This document shows, piece by piece, positions 9,335 through 19,412 of a stretch of DNA of 32,460 bases. A program made the position numbers and the translations under genes. How positions within the stretch are numbered: the stretch's first letter is position 1; each line of letters opens with the position of its first letter. The stretch spans positions 10,872 through 43,331 of the forward strand of contig PDIM01010347.1 of NCBI GenBank assembly GCA_002811675.1. Direction: 5' to 3'. The stretch comes from Ichthyosporea sp. XGB-2017a (taxonomy: Eukaryota; Opisthokonta; Ichthyosporea). The notes under the pieces are model-generated. The model was not told the origin of the DNA. It was given only the letters and a program-made list of their open reading frames with translations, and did not search any database.

Positions 9335-11104
9335 TTACTCACAGGGGACAAAAGTTAACCATAGGAGACTGTCGGAGTGGCAGGCCAAGGCTGGGTTCAA
9401 CACTGCCAAGATAGATTCCACAACGGCAAACACAAACAGGAACAGGACGGCAACTATGGTCACCTTGATAAGCAGCGGAGAGAGAGAGCGACTTTTCCAC
9501 ATATTCATTTCTTGCTTTTGAGACGGAATAAGGAAAACAGAAAAGATGCCCACAATGTGAAGAGCAATGACTATGAATTGTACTTCCATAATTGCAAGAC
9601 GGGAGTCCTCTGTATCCTCAGTCACAGCTCCCAATGCACGGCTATTGAAGGGGAATCCCACACCCCTGGTTACATAGACAGAGACTTGTTGTGCTACTGC
9701 AATGACCGTGTCAAATAGCGCAACTGTTGATGCTTCGTTGCCCTTTTGACACACTTCAAGAACCAAGAGGTTGTTTAAGAGTATTTCAAAAATCCGTGCA
9801 ATCACGTCTGTGTCGCCAATGAGGAAGTAAGCATATGGGTTTCGCAGGTGGCCAGTGAAAAATATAAACTGTAAACAGTCGTACACAAGTTGAATGGCAA
9901 CTAACCAGAAATAAACTACCTTCCAGCTCAGAGTGAGGACCTTGTTCTTTAGCATGAAGAGCCCTAAAATCAATAGTAATGTTCCTAACAAGCCATTCAT
10001 TGACCTGCCAAAGGCAGTTGATCCTACGAACTTCATTGAAAAGTACATTTGAAACTCATTGTAAACGTATAAAGGGATGAAAGACAACAGATAAAACCGA
10101 ATGAGAAGAACAATCTCTGGTCTTTGGAGGGACTTTAACCCTTTCATGAGTGCGCTGGTAAAGCTGAGGGGTACTTTGTTCATGTCTGAATGGCTATTAT
10201 TGTGATCCAGACAATCATGAACACAAGTTACAGTTGGTCTTTCTGGTTCTTTAAGGAATAGACAGCAAACTATCAATAAGGGAACCTGAATTGCAAGGTA
10301 AGCCAAAGAAAACTGAAAAAATGATAGTTCAAAATCAAACGCATAGTCTGAGGATGCCGTCCACGAAGGACCAGACAGTGCCAATCCGATGAGAAGTGAA
10401 GCCAAAAAGGAACCAGCGGTTTGATAAATGGACGAGATGACTTGAACCCTACCACGATACTGGATTCCTTCCAAGTTAGACCGTTGTACTACCATGGCGC
10501 TGCTGGCATTGTTCGCAATCAAATACAAAACAGTAATGAAGATGTTAACGCACATGACGCCTCTGTAGGCAAACACACCAGGAAACAAAACTCCATTAAG
10601 TAAGACCAGTCCGTGTGCAAGGCACAGAGATACAATGATGTAGTGCTTTCGAAATGACCCAAACAAGGGCTTATTTTCCATGTACAGTGCCAAGAAAAAC
10701 ACAAACATGTTAGGCATATTGCTAAGGATTTGGATGGCATTGTTGGTGCTGACACTAAGAGTGTTACTGTATCTCTGCCCGATGGCACCACTTGTCAATC
10801 CATACGTCATCAATCCCCCGCAACAAGCCCTCGCAGCAAAAAGGGCAATCATTTCAGCGGTATACAAGTTAATCTTCTTGTTGGGATCGATGGTCTCGGG
10901 CGCATCATCATCATTAGTCACTGTGGGGGAATCTTCAATGTCATGATAGTTTTGATTTTCCCTCTCGATCTTCCGTTTTGGTTTGGCATTTTCTGTGCTG
11001 CTTTTCAGCTTTTCTGTCTTGTTTGCACCAGAATCATTTGCATATGAAGCCACTGATCTTATATTGGCAGCCTTGACAATTGGTAGGCGCTCTTTAGAAG
11101 ACAT
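9335..11104 (-). CDS. Polytopic membrane transporter, MFS type (possibly folate-biopterin/BT1-like)
   Basis: A 589-residue protein. Residues 1-75 are hydrophilic and rich in Ser, Asn, Lys and Glu. About twelve hydrophobic segments follow, split by a central cytosolic loop (KEPERPTVTCVHD region, about 290-320), the usual 6+6 MFS layout. The first helices carry GLTSGAIGQRY and a loop reading MENKPLFGSFRKHYIIVSL. That loop sits where BT1/FBT transporters have a proline-glycine-arginine loop, which is the only reason for naming that family. Substrate is unknown. It ends with TAA. Its 5' end lies 1.5 kb from the divergent methyltransferase gene. Confidence 0.7.
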   Translation of the reverse strand: MSSKERLPIVKAANIRSVASYANDSGANKTEKLKSSTENAKPKRKIERENQNYHDIEDSPTVTNDDDAPETIDPNKKINLYTAEMIALFAARACCGGLMTYGLTSGAIGQRYSNTLSVSTNNAIQILSNMPNMFVFFLALYMENKPLFGSFRKHYIIVSLCLAHGLVLLNGVLFPGVFAYRGVMCVNIFITVLYLIANNASSAMVVQRSNLEGIQYRGRVQVISSIYQTAGSFLASLLIGLALSGPSWTASSDYAFDFELSFFQFSLAYLAIQVPLLIVCCLFLKEPERPTVTCVHDCLDHNNSHSDMNKVPLSFTSALMKGLKSLQRPEIVLLIRFYLLSFIPLYVYNEFQMYFSMKFVGSTAFGRSMNGLLGTLLLILGLFMLKNKVLTLSWKVVYFWLVAIQLVYDCLQFIFFTGHLRNPYAYFLIGDTDVIARIFEILLNNLLVLEVCQKGNEASTVALFDTVIAVAQQVSVYVTRGVGFPFNSRALGAVTEDTEDSRLAIMEVQFIVIALHIVGIFSVFLIPSQKQEMNMWKSRSLSPLLIKVTIVAVLFLFVFAVVESILAVLNPALACHSDSLLWLTFVPCE

Positions 11105-12603
11105 CTCTACAGATTTTGAAATTTAAGAAATCCAAACTATTTTCATTGATCAGTAAATGGTAGGTAAAGTTTTGGCTACCATTCTCTTGAAATGGTTCCC
11201 TTTTATACGAAACTCCTTCACCTTTAACTTTCACTGAACTGGAAGCCATTAGTAGCAAAAGTGAGTTACCCCCATTATTTGACCATCACTGTACTGAACC
11301 CACCATCCATCCACCTGTGCCAACGTACACGTTTCAGTTCAATTCCCCTCATGTTTCCTTTTGGCCGGAGAGATGATAAGGCAGAGAATGTTCAGCCCAA
11401 ATTTAAAGTGAATGAGATAAAGAAAGGAACTCACTAAATTGGAGGGGAAGGAAACACAAAGGCATTGTTTACTTCTTTTCCTGCTGGTCTCCTTTTTTCT
11501 TCTGTCTGCCTGCTGTGCTGTAAGCCACTCGTGGCAGGTCATGAGTGTGTGCATGTGGTTATCAAAAAGCGACACACTTCACGCCTTATAAACAATTCAA
11601 ATGATGCACCCCTTCGTAGTACCTGTCAAGCAGACGTAAAGCCCAGAAAAGATGCGTCGTGGGGTGCGGAAAGGGGAATCTCGGGGAATCCCCCCTAGCT
11701 CATGTGTAATTGGTTTGTCGCTGCAATTAGAATTTTAAAGCAAAGATTCTCAAGCCAAACATGTTCTCATTTCGCTATGTTAGGGGAACAGACTTGGATT
11801 CACAACTGTAATTGTAAAGCTTCTTTATTTGTTTTCCACAATTTTAGACTCGTTTATCCCCTCCTGCCCTCTTTCAGTTTTTCACGTTTAAACTAAATAG
11901 AGGTGAATGCGTTTGTGTGCTGTTGTTTTAGCAAATTATTATGGCACGTTAAGAGTAATATAAGAGGGTGTTTTGTTGCTTGGGAAATAAACCAAATAGA
12001 GGACTTGAAGTTCATATGGTGGAAAAACATTGAGATTGGGGAAATGTCCCAGAAATTCTCCCCAAAGGCACCTCTCTTTATATGTATTTTGCGTCGTAGG
12101 GTGTTGCAAGTCAAGGGATCAAGTGGTAATGTTTTCTCCAGAGGGAAGGAGACCTGCGATGTGCCAAGTCCTCTTATAAAACCTAAGCAGCTGGAGAGAG
12201 AGAAAGATGGGGGCCTGGGGTGAGGTGTATAGTGAGGGGGGAGAAGGGAAGGAGAGGAACACAAAGGGGGATATACCGGGGTCCGGGGATATATGGTGAC
12301 GTAAAGAAGTAGAAGGGAAGTCATTGGGTGTGTCCTTCCAGAGCAGAGTGTGGGGATAAGCAAGTTGGATAAGTTGGATGAATAAAAAAAGGGGGGAGAG
12401 AGAAGTTTGGGTGTAAATAAAAAGGGGATGGGGTCCGCGGTAATGGAAAACATGAAAAGCAAAAAAAAAGGAGATTATAACGAAATCCAATCAGAACAGG
12501 AAGTGGGGGTAGATTTTTATTTACACAATAGAGAACGTGTAGAGGATTATTTTATAAGCAACGTGGCAGTTGATTGCTGATATACATTGATTTAAGTGAC
12601 AGA
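11105..12603. other. Divergent intergenic region, no gene seen
   Basis: Lies between the 5' ends of the minus-strand transporter and the plus-strand methyltransferase, so it probably holds both promoters. An 11-bp palindrome GGGGAATCCCC is at 11683-11693. From about 12190 to 12450 the plus strand is strongly purine/G-rich. Proline/serine/leucine-rich open frames on the minus strand there are shadows of this composition. Confidence 0.4.
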
Positions 12604-13335
12604 ATGGAGAATCGCAAGAGTGGTGAGCACATTGGGAATGGATTTGGACAGTGGAATGGAGCAATAGGTGATGAAATCTGGAGCATGCAGCTGGAGAATT
12701 CGGATTCGTGTGACGAGCTGTATATAAAGATACTGACGGAGAGTTTTTGTGATGCCCAGGTGGGATTATTGAAGAGAGACAAAGATCGAGTGGAGGCAGT
12801 GGACAAGAAGACAAACTTTTGTGACATCGGGTGCGGGGTTGGACACGTGGGGAGTATTTTGAAGCATCGCTTTGGGTTTGAAGACCTTTACGCTGTGGAG
12901 TATAGTAAAAAGTGTGTTGATCAGTTGTGTGCAGGGACAGTGTACAAAGGAGTCAAACACGTGACCTATGTGAGTGGCTGGGACTTCCAGTCCGAAGGAG
13001 TTGGTCAAGTGGATGTGGTGCTATGCTTCGCCATGTTTGATGGGATCAGCCCCAGTGAGTATGGGGATTTCTTCCGTCACGTCAAGGAGACTCTTGGTGC
13101 CCGTCTTTTTGTGTTCTATGGCCCCACCCTGAAGGAAGGAGGAGGAGGAGGGGGAAGGATGAAGGAGTTTAACCAGGGGGGGTTCCGCTTCTATATGGGG
13201 GACACTCTTGGTGTGTTTGATTCACAGTTGAAGAGGAGGCTGTACTTGGCCGGAGTGGGTGGGGAGGAGTTCCCGGAGGATATGGCAGATCTGTTAGGTG
13301 ACTATGATACAGTGGTGGCGGTGTATGAGGTGTAA
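12604..13335 (+). CDS. Class I SAM-dependent methyltransferase
   Basis: A 243-residue protein if started at the ATG at 12604 (MENRKSGEHIGNG); an in-frame ATG 30 bases earlier is possible. Motif I reads CDIGCGVGHVG at about residues 73-83, followed by an acidic post-I strand (LYAVEYS) and a later VDVVLCFAMFDG segment at the motif-IV position, the standard Rossmann-fold methyltransferase order. A glycine run follows PTLKE. The arrangement recalls small histone/protein methyltransferases such as DOT1-like enzymes, but the substrate cannot be told. An AATAAA (13352-13357) follows the stop by 16 bases. G-rich codons continue the strand bias of its upstream region. Confidence 0.75.
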   Translation: MENRKSGEHIGNGFGQWNGAIGDEIWSMQLENSDSCDELYIKILTESFCDAQVGLLKRDKDRVEAVDKKTNFCDIGCGVGHVGSILKHRFGFEDLYAVEYSKKCVDQLCAGTVYKGVKHVTYVSGWDFQSEGVGQVDVVLCFAMFDGISPSEYGDFFRHVKETLGARLFVFYGPTLKEGGGGGGRMKEFNQGGFRFYMGDTLGVFDSQLKRRLYLAGVGGEEFPEDMADLLGDYDTVVAVYEV

Positions 13336-13351
13336 AGAACAAGAAGAAACA

Positions 13352-13357
13352 AATAAA
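13352..13357 (+). promoter_or_regulatory. AATAAA polyadenylation signal of the methyltransferase gene
   Basis: A canonical signal 16 bases after the stop; a second AATAAA lies near 13380. Confidence 0.45.
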
Positions 13358-13605
13358 ACAAGGAGAGTTATTACTATTGAATAAAAAGGAATTAACTAAA
13401 ACCACAAAATTATACAAATCGACCACCCCTCTTTAGGCCTAATCATAATTAGGAAGGAGCAAGGGTTATGGGAAGGGATGGGGATTGATAGTCCACGTGA
13501 ATCAAAGGCTCCTTGGTGGGAGGGCACTCGCCTCGACCACAACACTACGAGAGGCTGCCAAAACACAGGACAACGTTTGGTATAGCGAACAAGATTTATA
13601 TTAAT

Positions 13606-13797
13606 TAAAATAGTCTGCACAGCAAGTGTGGACGAGCGAAGCTTGTGTAAGGGATCCAGTTTTGAGAAGCATAATTTTGGGGGGATGGGGGTTTTATCCA
13701 ATCAGAAGGCTGCATTTATCATATATCCTCGAAAAAATTGACCGTCAAAAAGGGCCTGAGCTGATGAGAGAAAAACGCTACGCTGCGCTTCGCTCAA
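13606..13797 (+). repeat. Dispersed ~192-bp repeat, copy 2
   Basis: Differs from copy 3 (30223-30414) at only two positions and is clearly related to copy 1. It ends 129 bp before the start codon of the 13927 gene. It contains ATCCAATCAGA (a CCAAT-box match) and short inverted arms GAGCGAAGC (13634-13642) and GCTTCGCTC (13787-13795). Confidence 0.95.
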
Positions 13798-13926
13798 TTA
13801 AGTTGAGTTTATTGTGCTACACAGAAAGGCGGTCCTTGGGTGACAAAGACAGGTGTGTGTTGACTGGCACAATAATAATCAGTGAATTCAGAATTGGTAC
13901 GTCTTCCTTCGTTAGTTAGTGTGAAG

Positions 13927-16900
13927 ATGCCGGTGAATGTTGGATTTAGTCGTGGAGGGGAAGAGATGGAATATCCTAAAGATTGCTCCCGTCCAGTGTT
14001 GAGGGGCCCTGCGTTAGTGGGCCGTGAATTTCCCTCTGTAATGAAGAAGGTGCAAACAGGTGGGAGAGAAGGGCCCGAAGTGATTCAGGGTGAGTGTGAG
14101 GCGTTCCTGACCACTATGAACTGTGTCCTGGACAGGGTGCCCTCTACAAACCCCGGGATGAAGCGCCCCCTGCCTGCCTCGGTGTGCCGCGTGTTGGAAA
14201 AGGGCCTCGCTCAGGAGGGCCTGAAGAAGATGGCACCAGCCACTGCACCCCCAGGCTCTGATATGGAAGTTCTTGGGCAGATTCGTCCAGTGCTGTATGG
14301 ATTGCTGGTGGTGCATCTTAATCAGGCGTGTGATCATGGCTGCGGACATGGAAGTATGCCTTCGCGGGATGCCAGCAGCACCCCCGAGGGGCGGCTGTAC
14401 GTGTATATGGAGAAGCTGATACGGAAGTGGGAAAAAAATGCAGAAGGCAATGCACTTAGCACAGAAAGTGTGAAGGAAATGGTGACATCGGGGAGGATTA
14501 GACATAGATTTTCACGAAATGGGGATGTATCTGAAAGCGCGTATATTTTGTCTGAAGCAAATATGCCCAGAGCAAGTCTCTGTATGGCAAACATTTTCGT
14601 GTGGAGAGCTGCGGTGTTTGGCGGCGGCGTTCTTTGAGTGTGTGACAAAGGTCGCACTTCCCCAGTTATACAAGGCACTTGCTGGTCGACAGAAAGAAAT
14701 ATTGTTGGAGATGAAAGAGAACCCAATGCACGATGATCAGAAGAGTAAACAACAGAAAGAGGCTGCTTTACATGAGCTCTTTGCGTATCTGCCGTATCGC
14801 TCTGTGCCCCAAGAAGTTAGGCTACTGATGGGTGATGTGCTTTACCTGATAATGGTGAACGTGGATGCAGTTATTCTGTGTGTTCCTCATAAGGTGGGGG
14901 AGATGTGGTTTGGCCTGTCTGCTGGTTTTGGATGTTTACTCCTGGATCCCACTCGCGAGGAGGCCTACTATACCTTTGGCCGGCGGTCAGCCGTGGCTTT
15001 AGAGGAACCTCTAAGCGAAACGTTACTGTTATTTTGTGGCGAGTTGTATAGTCAATTGGTAAAACCAACCAAACAAAATATGGTGCGACAAAATATAGCT
15101 TTGTTGGAGTCCATGGGCAAGAATGGTGGACCGATGAGTATTAGCAAAGCCCCAAGGGGCTTGGATGATTTTAATATATCCAATGGTACTTGTTCCCCCA
15201 GAAAACTTCTATCTTCATCACTTCTGTTTCTTCGCGCACAATTTAAGCACTTTACGACAATTGCAGCCTTGCCTGTTGGAGCTAGTGATGAAGACAAATT
15301 GGCTTTTAATACAGGAAAGCACAAAGTTTTGAAAGGGAGCGATTGCATCGTAACAAAGGGGACTATGCCATGTCTTCAATTGGGGTTGACTGCTATTCAC
15401 AATTGCGATTTGCAATCCATTCCCTTTGAGGAAGAAAGTGTGAGAAAAGTTTTTAGTGCATTTCTCGAAATGAATTATATTATGTTTTCCAAAGAAATCG
15501 GTGACCACCTCTCATGCTGGTATAATCGGTTTGCTGAAGAACATAGCCAGAATTTTGAACAAGCCCTTCTTTTGAGAAATGAAAACGATCCATGTACGTT
15601 ATTTTCAGCTAAAGAGTGGGCCCAAAAAAGCTTTGGTGTTCGTCATTTGTCCTTAGAAAGTACTTTCATCTTCAAAAGCTACGAGCTCGGCAAATATTTT
15701 AGCTTCGGGAATTCAAATGTGCCCCGTTGTACCCTTGTTTTCGGCACTACACACGTTTCCATCGGATTTGTAGACTTTCATGAGCTTATGTGGGTAAATT
15801 TCTGCTCTCCCGATGAGTTTGGCAAACCCATCAGGCGCTCTATTGAACAATTGGGAGCGTTAGCCGAGATTCCCCAGACTATACGCTATGTGGGGGTAGA
15901 TAAGTCCAGCTATTCCTGCGCAAAAAGTATTGTGTTGAAACATCTCCTTGAAGCCCCATTTGAATTCTTTGCTTCGATTGGTATTGACGAATGCGAATAT
16001 GCTCAATGCATTTTTCAAATTTGGTTTTCTTCCGTGTGGTCTGTTAAGTCGCGCAAGGTGTTTCAAAAGATTGTAAAGATGATCATCGAAAAAAATGTTT
16101 GTGAAAAAACCAATTCATGCTCGGGTGAAGTGAAATCTATTTTATCTCATTGGAATTCAGCTCAAACTGTTCCTTTTCAGCGCGCTATTAAAGAGTGGCG
16201 GGCTCTAATGCCCGCGGAGAGATTTATTGGCGCAATGAATGTTCGTGATGAGAAAGATGCGGTTGAAGGACTTCGTTACTTGACAACTGGCCAAGTGTGT
16301 CCTGGTGAAGAAGGAAGCATTTGTATGTTTGAAAACCCTTCCTTGGGGCAAAGAGGGGACATGGAAATCTTTTATTCAATTATCCTGGCTACAGATTTGC
16401 TCACGGAGCGACAGACCTCAAAAAGTATCATTGAGGCCGCCTCGTCACTTCTTATCAGGCGAATTCGATCATTGAGAGAGAATGTGCAACGGGGGATATT
16501 TGAACTGGAAGTTGAAATGCAGCAGATACATTCAGGATCAGAACGATATATTGCAGAGTTCAAGCCGGCCACGGTATCTTGGAGTAATGTGATCGACTAC
16601 ATGTACCCAAACGAGTTCCATAAGGTTGCTAAAGGCTGCTCCATTGAAAATGAAGTTACGGGCATATCTACTGTGCATTATTTGTATTCAATGAATTGGA
16701 CAATTGGGTACAAAGGAGCTTATATAATCGACTACGATAAACCCAAACAAATTGACAAGATTTTCACATTGGCACTTGAACATTATGCTAAAGTTTATAA
16801 GACTACAGGCTGGGATAAATATCTTATCAGCCCACCTATTTTTCCCCCACTTTTCTTGCCGAGCAATTACTTGAGTTCTGTTCGCAATTCCCACGTGGCC

Positions 16901-17107
16901 TGGATAAGGCACATACTAAAGCCCATGGATGCGCAGCTTCATGCTATGAATGTTGCTTATGGAATGGTGTCTGAGACAGAGTTTAATGCACTGCACAATA
17001 CGCGTGCAGACAAATCCATCGCATTAGTCATTGTGTATGACAATCAAACCAAAGTGGATGTCTGTTCCCTGATACCGAACTCGAAGGTTTTCACAAAACA
17101 GTTATAA
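13927..17107 (+). CDS. Large unknown protein (~1,059 aa), reading frame shifted once near 14620
   Basis: From ATG 13927 the frame runs 236 codons to TGA 14635-14637; coding continues in the +1 frame to TAA 17105-17107. Purine-N-pyrimidine codon periodicity supports the first frame up to about 14620 and the second beyond it, so this is probably one gene. The shift could be an extra base in GGCGGCGGCG, a +1 recoding event at CTT TGA, or a cryptic intron (a GTATCT donor at 14527 with AG at 14572 or 14608 keeps the frame). The C-terminal third contains WSNVIDYMYPNEFHKVAKGCS and HYLYSMNWTIG, which from memory resembles a motif in the DUF4470 region of fungal MYND-type proteins. I could not check this, and no MYND finger is present. 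No signal peptide or membrane helix. AATAAA overlaps the stop (17107-17112). Confidence 0.7.
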
Positions 17108-17516
17108 ATAAAACCAACGGGTGTTACTGTAGGCAAACCCCATATTTGTATGAAAAGAAAAGACTTGAAACTTCCATGACCAAAAATAAAGAATGTTGAA
17201 TGGTCCTACGCCTAGAGAGGGCAAAACGAATCTCTCACGGAAAGGACTTTTTCTTGCTTGCTGAATTGTAGATTGTCGCTTACAGATAATCGGGCCACAC
17301 CTGACAGGCAACAGGATTGTTTAACAAAACAGGAACACAACGAATTTCGCGTGTGAGGTCATTGGTCCGCAGAACCAGCTGGCGCTGGTGCCCGTGTGCC
17401 GTGCGGGTTTGGGTTTAAAGAGGAACTGGAACGGGCATTAGATAGTCAATAGCTGGGAAATAGATAAGAAGGGTTGCTTTGTGTAGATTTAGCGAAGCAA
17501 GAGGTGGAAAATCGGG
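17108..17516. other. Intergenic spacer, no gene seen
   Basis: Holds the polyadenylation signal of the preceding gene at its start and the presumed promoter of the 17517 gene. Nothing else was recognised. Confidence 0.4.
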
Positions 17517-17969
17517 ATGGGTGATCGACAGAAAGAGAGTAAAGCCGGGTTAGAGGGGGACTTTCCAATTCTCACTTGGACGGGGGTGATTAAGATTCTT
17601 GGCATAGTATCGTTGCTGCCGTGCCCAGTTTTGTGCCTGTACGAAAGTGCCGGGGGGGCTGTGGAGGATATCCTGGATAAGGACACGAAAAAACGGCTTT
17701 ACACCGGGGCAAACATAGCCTCACTGGTTACATCTGTACCCCTCCTCTATGTTCTAACCACCCGCATGCTGCTGCTTGGACCCTCCCCAAGGAGCCTTGC
17801 GGGGACTTTGCGGGTGATTATGCTGCTTGTACTGGTGCATCTTCTATTGGTGCTTGTCCTGCAGCCTGCTTGGCTGAAGTATCTCTTTGGCTACTGTGCT
17901 TGCTGTTATGGGCACGTGTATACTCTCGCGATCAACACGCCTCTTCTGTGGCTCTATCTCTCTTTGTGA
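17517..17969 (+). CDS. Small polytopic membrane protein, 150 aa, unknown
   Basis: Not recognised. A hydrophilic start (MGDRQKESKAGLEGD) is followed by four probable membrane helices: about residues 24-43, 68-88, 98-118 and 124-148. The last loop is cysteine-rich (FGYCACCYGH). There is no signal peptide. The coding evidence is the unbroken frame, the clean start context and the regular alternation of hydrophobic segments. It ends with TGA. Small four-helix proteins of this kind belong to many families, so no function is offered. Confidence 0.55.
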   Translation: MGDRQKESKAGLEGDFPILTWTGVIKILGIVSLLPCPVLCLYESAGGAVEDILDKDTKKRLYTGANIASLVTSVPLLYVLTTRMLLLGPSPRSLAGTLRVIMLLVLVHLLLVLVLQPAWLKYLFGYCACCYGHVYTLAINTPLLWLYLSL

Positions 17970-18439
17970 TTAACAATCTATAATAAGGGTCACTAGTGTC
18001 TTTAGTGTATAGTTTAGGGGGCTGGGATAGCTCTACCTGGTCGCGTTGTGCACTTTGATTTCGAGCTGTAATCTTCAACTGAGGAATAGTCGTAGCAGCA
18101 GCTGCCTGGCCCACACAGAAACGATAATGCGGGCAGCATACCCTTCCTTCAAGATTAATGAGGCTTTGCTATATGAAAGGTAGACCCACAAATAAAGGCA
18201 CAGAGCTATTCTCTCGACTATTTGAGAGCTATTCTCTCGACTATTTGAGTAGCTTGGAGTTTCACAGTCCACACATAGTATTATGCATCTGGAGCGGTGT
18301 GTTACATAGGCTGATAAAGCAGTGCAAGAGTCTCATACTCTTAAGGTAGAGTACATGGTTATGATGGGTGGTTGGACCATTAAGGTTAATGCAATATAAG
18401 ATATTAGCACTGAATTGGTGAAGCTCATATTCTCCCCCC
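17970..18439. other. Intergenic stretch with a small tandem duplication
   Basis: No gene recognised. Contains the 2 x 23-bp duplication at 18203-18248. Confidence 0.4.
18203..18248 (+). repeat. Perfect tandem duplication, 2 x 23 bp
   Basis: The unit starts GAGCTATTCTCTCGACTATT and occurs twice with no mismatch. Probably a recent slippage event. Confidence 0.9.
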
Positions 18440-18860
18440 GAAATTCTCAAGAGTTGCCTTTTGGAGCTCATTGTTACACGCCATTTCAAGCGACAAGTGT
18501 CCCAAGAGAAAACAATTCTTTGATCGAATTCATGTCATAATGGGCTTTGCTTCTCTGTCGCACGTGACTTGTATACGTGACATCTCTCAATTATCTCGCA
18601 AGCCCAAAGCTCTGTTATTGTATTTGGTCCAAGGCATGGGATCAAAGTGTAGCTCTAATGTAAGTCTTTCAAAGTCTCCAACTGTCAATCAGACGTCCCT
18701 TCGGTGCACATTGATTTTGGGCTCAAGCACAAATTGGTATCTTCTAAATATAACTTTGACTGTTGTGATGTCAGCTGGGCCAGTTCCCCCATGGGAAGAA
18801 ATGTGTTCCGCATCGCAAATTTCACAATCTCTCCACATCGCTTAAATTATCAAGCAATCA
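18440..18860 (-). pseudogene. Decayed coding remnant, family unknown
   Basis: One minus-strand frame reads as protein for about 135 codons between 18840 and 18440 but is crossed by four stops, all TGA. Segments include MWRDCEICDAEHISSHGG, TTVKVIFRRYQFVLEPKI, VGDFERLTLELHFDPMPW and REAKPIMT. Each TGA could have come from CGA (Arg) by a single CpG transition. The composition is protein-like and unlike the plus-strand 124-codon frame overlapping it, which I read as its shadow. I do not recognise the family. An alternative is non-coding sequence with a chance frame. Confidence 0.35.
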
Positions 18861-19412
18861 CAAAATTAGCAGCGAAGACAAAGATTGGTTCTTGAAAACA
18901 CCCAAATCTCAATAATATGTTGTATTGTATATATCGGGCAGGTTAACTGGCCAAGCCCATCTCTCAGATGGTGACTTATGAGATATAAGGCCAGTCCAGA
19001 AGTGTTAATTCTCCCATCCATTGAAACCAGATAGAAATTAAAATAAGAGGGGTCAGGGGGGTTATGGTTTACAGCAGTACATACTTCGACATGAAATGCT
19101 TATATTTATCAGACGTGTTTCTGTTCTATTTCATTAAAGCTTCTCTCAAGAAATTAAACGCACAGGTATGAGGCCCTTCCCTCATCCATTGTCCTGTATT
19201 GTGCAATGCGTGTAATGTGTATATAGGACCCTTGGTGGACAGCTGGTGAACGCAGTTGGTTTCAACACACACTGTCCACCCTGTTAGTCTATTGCTTCTC
19301 TTGATTTAATCCTAATCTACTCCCTTATTCTTGCCTTTTGCGAAGATTCTAAACTGCATTCGGTTTCTATTCCATTTATTTATTGATTTGTTTATTTATT
19401 GTATATCAAAAC
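18861..19412. other. Intergenic region, promoter side of the 19413 gene
   Basis: A TATATA at 19220-19225 lies about 190 bp before the start codon and could be its TATA box. No gene was seen. Confidence 0.35.

Noticed and set aside
11893-12490. Minus-strand open frames of 120-190 codons rich in Pro, Ser, Leu and Phe
   Set aside because: They translate the complement of a purine-rich tract, two frames are open at once, and no domain or regular structure is seen.
13731-13790. Hammerhead-ribozyme-like words in the dispersed repeat (GTC, then CTGATGAG, then GAAAA)
   Set aside because: The order of core elements looks right, but the flanks do not pair: no stem I between GTC and CTGATGA, no real stem II, and no stem III.
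18471-18845. Plus-strand open frame of 124 codons
   Set aside because: The minus-strand frame over the same bases is more protein-like; this frame appears to be its shadow, though neither is certain.
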